Source: JAJRXG01 sp964470035
GTDB taxonomy: Bacteria; Bacteroidota; Bacteroidia; Chitinophagales; Saprospiraceae
DNA: 14,773 nt
Direction: 5' to 3'
Assembly: GCA_964470035.1 (NCBI GenBank)
Contig: CAYYBR010000095.1
Coordinates: forward strand, 1-14,773
The stretch's first letter is position 1, and each line of letters starts with the position of its first letter. Shown in pieces: positions 14,511 through 14,773 of the stretch. The position numbers and the translations under genes were made by a program. The notes beneath the pieces are model-generated. The model ran no database searches. It was not told the DNA's origin and saw only the letters and a list, made by a program, of their open reading frames with translations.

Positions 14511-14551
14511 AAAAAAAGGTCAGTTTTATCAACTGACCTTTTTGGGTGTGT
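14484..14551. repeat. Direct repeat copy 2 (68 bp, hairpin plus GIY-YIG start)
   Basis: This is the second copy of the repeat at 14123-14189, here in the intact context: the start of the complete GIY-YIG gene, the hairpin, and the sequence abutting the intact tRNA-Val. Confidence 0.9.
14513..14543. terminator. Bidirectional hairpin, copy 2
   Basis: This has the same 13-bp stem and TTATC loop as copy 1 (arms 14513-14525 and 14531-14543). It lies eight bases after the tRNA-Val 3' end and two bases before the GIY-YIG ATG, so it probably ends the tRNA transcript and would leave the GIY-YIG gene with read-through or its own promoter. Confidence 0.75.
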
Positions 14552-14625
14552 GGGCGATGAGAGACTCGAACTCCCGACCCCCTGGGTGTAAACCAGGTGC
14601 TCTGAACCAACTGAGCTAATCGCCC
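14551..14625 (-). tRNA. tRNA-Val (anticodon UAC)
   Basis: The complete cloverleaf reads on the minus strand: acceptor GGGCGAT/ATCGCCC (7 bp perfect), D stem GCTC/GAGC, anticodon stem CCTGG/CCAGG with loop TTTACAC (anticodon UAC, U33 present), variable GGGTC, and T arm GGGAG-TTCGAGT-CTCTC. It is 75 nt including discriminator A. The 3' CCA is not encoded and must be added by the nucleotidyltransferase. Confidence 0.95.
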
Positions 14626-14773
14626 TACTTCTTTTTTATTCGCTAATCCGACCCTCACGCTGTATGCGTGATGCTCTGAACCAACTGAGCTAATCGCCCT
14701 ACTTCCTTTTTATTCGCCAATCCGACCCTCACGCTGTATGCGTGATGCTCTGAACCAACTGAGCTAATCGCCC
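14626..14773 (-). repeat. Two tandem 74-bp units of 3'-truncated tRNA-Val
   Basis: Units 14626-14699 and 14700-14773 differ at two positions. Each, read on the minus strand, starts with the tRNA 5' end (GGGCGAT, D arm identical to the intact tRNA-Val) and has a perfect anticodon stem TCACG/CGTGA with loop CATACAG, which gives UAC but has A at the invariant U33. It continues through GGGTCGG and then lacks the T arm and 3' acceptor. A 19-24 base AT-rich spacer (ending GAAGTA) precedes the next unit and also precedes the intact tRNA. They are not functional tRNAs as read. The array reaches the window edge. Confidence 0.8.

Noticed and set aside
14410..14658. Open frame of 82 codons across the tRNA-Val and hairpin on the minus strand
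   Set aside because: It translates the tRNA (AQLVQSTWFTPRGSGVRVSHRP), a well-known kind of false ORF, and it is out of frame with the real GIY-YIG start.
14626..14773. CRISPR-like repeat array
   Set aside because: The 74-bp units are contiguous with no variable spacers and clearly derive from a tRNA.

Overview
The window looks like a chromosomal segment of a Bacteroidota bacterium, probably from the Saprospiria/Chitinophagia side of the phylum; this placement is inference. Supporting signs are moderate to low GC, exported proteins whose signal peptides end in 'AQ', a TAnnTTTG-type promoter, a TPR-containing sensor kinase, an AraC regulator with seven predicted membrane spans, a DUF1080 protein, and a tRNA without encoded CCA. 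There is no phage, IS element or CRISPR array. Codon use looks even across the window.

Layout. (1) htpG (Hsp90 chaperone, +) converges on a two-gene two-component operon (-): a TPR histidine kinase whose stop overlaps the start of a NarL/FixJ-type response regulator. A 15-bp perfect hairpin separates htpG from the operon. (2) Divergent from the kinase is a large exported protein made of receptor-L/leucine-rich-type repeats with a CSLREA-like end. Two bases after it lies a free-standing 71-residue LuxR-type HTH protein. The intergenic gap between kinase and repeat protein carries two matching palindromes (TACCTA-N4-TAGGTA type) with 7-2-7 NarL-like geometry. (3) A tatA-type translocase gene and an overlapping lipoprotein alpha/beta hydrolase form a minus-strand pair. 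(4) On the plus strand follow a PfkB-family sugar kinase, with a recognisable Bacteroidota promoter, and an exported DUF1080 protein. (5) On the minus strand are an AraC-type regulator with a membrane domain and a secreted HExxH metallopeptidase-like protein. (6) A short ssb gene (+), encoding a protein without the acidic C-terminal tip, ends in a clear terminator.

The last 700 bases are the most unusual part. Read on the minus strand they contain two tandem 74-bp units that are 5' pieces of a tRNA-Val, one intact tRNA-Val(UAC), a hairpin, a small GIY-YIG nuclease gene, a broken tRNA-Val remnant, a second copy of the same hairpin, and a 14-codon remnant of a GIY-YIG gene start. The order tRNA-hairpin-GIY-YIG is thus present twice, once intact and once decayed. 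The GIY-YIG stop codon lies inside the decayed tRNA. This suggests a small tRNA-associated nuclease cassette that has been duplicated.

Two candidate circuits can be proposed from layout alone: kinase/regulator plus orphan HTH acting on the paired palindromes to control the exported repeat protein, and the GIY-YIG/tRNA cassette as a possible selfish unit. Neither function is proven by the sequence.
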